Shown: piece by piece, positions 13,697 to 16,972 of the stretch
Numbering within the stretch: the first letter of the stretch is position 1
How the letters are laid out: each line of letters begins with the position of its first letter
Assembly (NCBI GenBank): GCA_002713385.1
Contig: PAWC01000019.1
Span: forward strand, 1-16,972
Length of the DNA stretch: 16,972 bases
Source: Fidelibacterota bacterium
Lineage (GTDB): Bacteria > Fidelibacterota > Marinisomatia > Marinisomatales > TCS55
Direction of reading: 5' to 3'
Notes under the pieces: generated by a model
Told to the model about the DNA's origin: nothing
Databases searched by the model: none
The model's input: only the letters and a program-made list of their open reading frames with translations
Program-made: the position numbers and the translations under genes

Positions 13697-15538
13697 TTGA
13701 ACAATCCCGCTTTCACTATTGCCATTGCACTTGCAATGGGGATGATTGTTCAGTCTGCTGCCCGCCATATAAAAATTCCCGGAATTGTTTTATTGCTGGC
13801 TTGTGGTGTTCTGCTCGGACCCGACGTTATCAATATCATTCGCCCAGATCTGCTGGGCGAGGCGTTGCCGATGCTGGTGGGGTTTGCTGTTGCAGTAATT
13901 CTTTTTGAAGGTGGGATGAACTTACGTATAAATCGACTGCGTAGAGAGGGGAGAACCATCCGTCAACTCATCTCCATTGGTGCCCTGGTAACGGCAGTTG
14001 GCGGGACGTTAACGACAAAGATATTATTGCACTGGGACTGGAACACGGCGATCCTGTTCGGCATATTGGTCATCGTAACCGGCCCAACGGTGATCACACC
14101 ATTACTGCGGCGTATCAAACTCCGCCAATCTGTAGCTACTGTCTTGGAAGCGGAAGGTATTTTGCTGGATGCCATTGGTGCCATCGTCGCCGTTGTTGCG
14201 CTGGAAGTGGTGGTGAGCCCTTCCGGATATACATTGCTGGCAAGCCCTTTTATGATTTTAGGACGGCTTTTGGTTGGCGGTATGCTGGGTATCATCGGCG
14301 GTTTTATCATGGCTTGGTTATTGGGTATTCGCAAGCTTGTCCCGGAAGGATTAGAAAATGTTTTTACCCTTTCACTGGTCTTCGCATTATTTCAGATATC
14401 AAATGTTTTGAGCCATGAAAGCGGTATTGTAGCTGTAACAATCGCCGGTATTGTTGTGGGGAATCGCAAAACAATCGCCCGCCGGGAATTAATGGAATTC
14501 AAAGAACAAATGACGGTGATGCTTATCGGGATGCTTTTTATTCTTCTGGCTGCAGATGTTCGATTGAGCGCCGTCCAATCTTTAGGCAGGGGCGGTTTAT
14601 ATACTGTATTGATTCTGATGTTCGTAATTCGACCACTAAATATTTTTTGTGGAACGATCAATTCCAACCTAAAAAGCAAACAGAAAATTTTACTGGCCTG
14701 GATTGCTCCCCGTGGTATTGTTGCTGCGGCAGTCGCTTCTTATTTTGCCATTGAACTGGAAAAACACGGCATGGATGGTTCACAGTTACGGGCGATGGTC
14801 TTTCTGCTGATAGCAGTCACTGTATTATCAGCCGGTTTAACTGGTGGATTTGTGGCCAAACTGCTGGGTTTAAAACGCCAGAGCGATCACGGCTGGGTGA
14901 TCCTGGGTGCCAATGCTGTTGGACGAGAATTGGCTAGAGCATTGAAAAAAGGAGGTGAGGATGTGGTCATGATTGATGCCAATCCTAGCCTGTGCCGGTT
15001 GGCTGAAAAAGAAGAATTAAAAGTCATATATGGCAACGCTCTTGAAGAGAGTGTTTTATTGCGGGCTGAAATTGATATTCGCAAAGGTGCCATCGGGTTA
15101 TCGGAAAATGAAGAAGTGAATATGCTTTTTGCCAAACGGGCCAAAGAAGCTGGCAAAGTTTCGGAAACGTTTATCAGTATCAAAAGGTATGATGAAAGTG
15201 TGACTACAGAAATGGTTGCTGAAGTGGACGGCAATATTCCCTTTGGCCGAGCCCGGGATTTGGAAAAATGGTCAGTCTGGATACGAGATTCGCAAGTTGA
15301 AACATATAAATTAATATGTCAGTCTGATGATGTAAAAGCTGGCGATACTTTTGACAAAGAAACAGAAGGTGTAATGATTCCATTAATTTCTATGAGAAAT
15401 TCAAAAGTAACCCCCTTGGGTCATTTAACAGAATTAAAAAAAGACGATCAAATAACATGTCTGGTGCTTACTGAAAAAAAGGATCAATTCAATGCATGGC
15501 TTGCAAAAAGTGTGTTTTCAAGTAATACTATCTCATGA
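13697..15538 (+). CDS. Cation/proton antiporter with C-terminal TrkA-N (RCK) regulatory domain
   Basis: This 613-residue inner-membrane antiporter exchanges Na+ or K+ for H+. Residues 5-390 hold about a dozen hydrophobic segments of the CPA fold, with VTGPTVITPLLRR (127-139), EGILLDAIGA (153-162) and WIAPRGIVAAAVA (335-347) at the usual NhaP positions. The conserved transport Asp is Asp158, but the residue before it is Leu, where CPA1 members have Asn and CPA2 members Asp. From 399 a Rossmann TrkA-N domain begins (VILGANAVGRELARAL, acidic strand end VVMIDAN), followed by a smaller TrkA-C-like region, so transport is probably gated by a nucleotide or ligand. The start is a TTG; an in-frame stop at 13682 and the lack of an ATG between leave it as the best choice. 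The 3' end overlaps the next gene (ATGA). Confidence 0.9.
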   Translation: MNNPAFTIAIALAMGMIVQSAARHIKIPGIVLLLACGVLLGPDVINIIRPDLLGEALPMLVGFAVAVILFEGGMNLRINRLRREGRTIRQLISIGALVTAVGGTLTTKILLHWDWNTAILFGILVIVTGPTVITPLLRRIKLRQSVATVLEAEGILLDAIGAIVAVVALEVVVSPSGYTLLASPFMILGRLLVGGMLGIIGGFIMAWLLGIRKLVPEGLENVFTLSLVFALFQISNVLSHESGIVAVTIAGIVVGNRKTIARRELMEFKEQMTVMLIGMLFILLAADVRLSAVQSLGRGGLYTVLILMFVIRPLNIFCGTINSNLKSKQKILLAWIAPRGIVAAAVASYFAIELEKHGMDGSQLRAMVFLLIAVTVLSAGLTGGFVAKLLGLKRQSDHGWVILGANAVGRELARALKKGGEDVVMIDANPSLCRLAEKEELKVIYGNALEESVLLRAEIDIRKGAIGLSENEEVNMLFAKRAKEAGKVSETFISIKRYDESVTTEMVAEVDGNIPFGRARDLEKWSVWIRDSQVETYKLICQSDDVKAGDTFDKETEGVMIPLISMRNSKVTPLGHLTELKKDDQITCLVLTEKKDQFNAWLAKSVFSSNTIS

Positions 15539-15894
15539 TCAGGATCACTTTACCTTTATGTATTTTAATCATGACCTGCACACCATATTATATTTCTGAT
15601 GATGATATTCCGAATGAAGTCAAAATTGTATCAGGAGACCATCCTTTATACGATGGTAAACGTGTACGTTTTACCGGTTACAACAGGGATTACAGGTCAT
15701 CATCCATCAGCGGCAGGCGGCAGTATATGTGGGAAGAATTAGCAGAAAAGAATGGAATGGTCATTGGCGAATTTGAACTTCCGAATGGCCGGTATTATAT
15801 TGTAGAAATGGATGATTTGAAATTAATTAAAATTCCGAGTTCCATATTTTTGGATGTAATTATCTTTCCTGAAGAGAGTGAATATAAATTTTAA
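15535..15894 (+). CDS. Probable small lipoprotein of unknown function
   Basis: This 119-residue protein has a hydrophobic N-terminus ending in Cys15 (IRITLPLCILIMTC), resembling a lipoprotein signal, though Thr before the Cys is less usual than Gly, Ala or Ser. The rest is polar, with a beta-rich segment (KRVRFTGYNRDYRSSS) and an acidic end. Its ATG overlaps the antiporter stop by four bases, so it is probably cotranslated and may be an accessory of the antiporter or an unrelated rider. No family is recognised. The 101 bases after it hold two TATAAT sequences (15958 and 15978) without a matching upstream element. Confidence 0.6.
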   Translation: MIRITLPLCILIMTCTPYYISDDDIPNEVKIVSGDHPLYDGKRVRFTGYNRDYRSSSISGRRQYMWEELAEKNGMVIGEFELPNGRYYIVEMDDLKLIKIPSSIFLDVIIFPEESEYKF

Positions 15895-15995
15895 GCTTTA
15901 TAAGCAAATTAATTTACATTTAAAAAATAGGGGAAAAGCCGTTTGTCTGCAATCGTCTATAATAATATATTCCCAGCTATAATTTCTTCCAATTA

Positions 15996-16972
15996 ATGAA
16001 GTATTTTATTAGAAATTCCACGATTTGCAAAATTCTTCTTTTTTGTTTTGCAGTCCAAGTAACCTTTGCCGGGATCACCGGTAAGCTGGTTGGCCGAGTT
16101 ACAAGCAAAGTAACTGGCGAACCGCTCATTGGCGCCAATGTTATTATGGAAGGAACTGGCATAGGTACGGCAACCGACCTCGAAGGACATTATTTAATCC
16201 TGCAAATCTCTCCCAGGGAATACGATATTCGCTATACTATGATTGGTTATCAGGATGTCATTATGCGTGACGTTCGCATCCGTGTTGACTTGACAACGAC
16301 CATCGATGTTGAATTGGACGAGGGTGTTATCGGTATGGAAGCGGTGGATGTAACTGCCGAGCGGCCCATGGTTCAGGTTGACGTTACCTATTCCCAGGCC
16401 AATATCAGTAGTGATGAATTCGAAATGCTGCCTGTTGAGGAATTTGAAGATATTATTGCTCTGCAGGCCGGTGTGGTAGAATCGGGTGGTGATATGCACG
16501 TTCGCGGCGGCCGCGGCGGCGAGATCGCTTATATGATTGATGGTATCACTGTTACGGATCCGTTCAATGCTGGAATGGCTGTTGAGATAGAAAATAATGC
16601 CATCCAGGAATTACAATTTATCAGCGGTACGTTTAATGCGGAATATGGTAAAGCCATGTCTGGTATTATCAACATTATTACCAAAGATGGTGATTATAAC
16701 AGATACGATGGGAATGTTTCTGTAAATGGCGGTACTTATTTTACAGATGGTAAGATGATGAAAGTTGATCTTTTAAATAACAATGGTGTCCTTACAAAGG
16801 ATTCAACAATGAATTTATTCCCTCATTTGGACACATTCGAACCAACAACAATAAAAGATATACAGGGAAGTATTAGCGGTCCAATTTTACCAGGAAAACT
16901 ATCTATTTTTGCTTCAGGAAGAATTAAAGAAAATAGCGGATATCTATTTGGCCAACGATTGTTTGTTCCCAC
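15996..16972 (+). CDS. TonB-dependent receptor, N-terminal part (runs off the window)
   Basis: The first 325 residues of an outer-membrane TonB-dependent receptor are visible, and the frame is open to the right edge. A signal peptide covers about 1-25 (KILLFCFAVQVTFA). Residues 28-108 form a carboxypeptidase-regulatory-like beta-sandwich (ITGKLVGRVTSKVTGEPL, GTATDLEGHYLI, IGYQDV), typical of FCB receptors. The plug domain follows: MLPVEEFEDIIALQAGV (144-160), VRGGRGGEIAYMIDGI (169-184) and EYGKAMSGIINIITK (216-230). The barrel begins near FASGR. No conserved TonB box is evident to me. The ligand cannot be told, and no SusD-like partner can be seen because the window ends. The gene has its own 101-base upstream gap and is probably transcribed separately. 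Confidence 0.92.
   Translation, partial: MKYFIRNSTICKILLFCFAVQVTFAGITGKLVGRVTSKVTGEPLIGANVIMEGTGIGTATDLEGHYLILQISPREYDIRYTMIGYQDVIMRDVRIRVDLTTTIDVELDEGVIGMEAVDVTAERPMVQVDVTYSQANISSDEFEMLPVEEFEDIIALQAGVVESGGDMHVRGGRGGEIAYMIDGITVTDPFNAGMAVEIENNAIQELQFISGTFNAEYGKAMSGIINIITKDGDYNRYDGNVSVNGGTYFTDGKMMKVDLLNNNGVLTKDSTMNLFPHLDTFEPTTIKDIQGSISGPILPGKLSIFASGRIKENSGYLFGQRLFVP

Noticed and set aside
13963..14334. 123-residue minus-strand reading frame
   Set aside because: It is antisense to the antiporter membrane domain; its low-complexity Ser/Thr/Pro composition is typical of a shadow.
16194..16499. 101-residue minus-strand reading frame
   Set aside because: It is antisense to the conserved plug domain of the TonB-dependent receptor.
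1..16972. CRISPR array, IS element, phage or toxin-antitoxin system
   Set aside because: No regularly spaced repeats, transposase, integrase or recognisable toxin or antitoxin motifs were seen on either strand.

Overview
The window looks like a chromosomal segment of an uncultured Gram-negative bacterium of the FCB superphylum, most plausibly Marinimicrobia (SAR406) or a near relative. The taxonomic call is an inference. It rests on a secreted protein with a type IX-like C-terminal sorting tail (NYPNPFNP motif), a TonB-dependent receptor with an N-terminal carboxypeptidase-regulatory-like domain, moderate to low GC, TTG starts, mostly weak Shine-Dalgarno signals, and densely packed, often overlapping genes. 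No phage, IS element or CRISPR array is visible.

Layout. (1) 3-557: 3' part of a carboxypeptidase Q-like M28 peptidase. (2) 696-5189: four tightly packed same-strand genes encoding a divergent HMG-CoA reductase-fold protein, a PlsC-type acyltransferase, an alkylglycerone-phosphate synthase (AGPS) with every catalytic residue I can map, and an SDR resembling acyl/alkyl-DHAP reductases. (3) 5254-7115: a second SDR overlapping an APMAP/strictosidine-synthase-like beta-propeller gene. (4) 7112-9024: small secreted or envelope proteins of unknown function around a divergent promoter with a perfect 14-bp palindrome. (5) 9048-11497: an M3 zinc oligopeptidase and a small secreted protein. (6) 11473-11893: a small acidic protein on the minus strand and a 48-residue single-TM protein. 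(7) 11945-12143: tRNA-Cys(GCA), tRNA-Leu(TAA) and a terminator. (8) 12197-13558: a choice-of-anchor B/LVIVD protein with a sorting tail. (9) 13697-15894: a cation/proton antiporter with a TrkA-type regulatory domain, plus a probable lipoprotein. (10) 15996 to the end: the N-terminal 325 residues of a TonB-dependent receptor.

The main result is region 2. The four genes parallel the four steps of the eukaryotic peroxisomal ether-lipid pathway: fatty alcohol supply, DHAP acylation, alkyl exchange by AGPS, and keto reduction. The slot held by fatty acyl-CoA reductase in eukaryotes is here occupied by an HMG-CoA reductase-fold protein. By eye it keeps the catalytic Glu/Lys/Asp/His but lacks the lysine that in human HMGR binds the terminal carboxylate of HMG. 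I infer that it may reduce acyl-CoA to fatty alcohol for the AGPS next door.

The cassette sits between two copies of one junction. After the M28 gene lies a decayed start of the second SDR, and before the intact second SDR lies a decayed M28 3' end. Both copies align without gaps at an offset of 4697 bases. This suggests that an ancestral M28-SDR pair was split when the ether-lipid cassette arrived.
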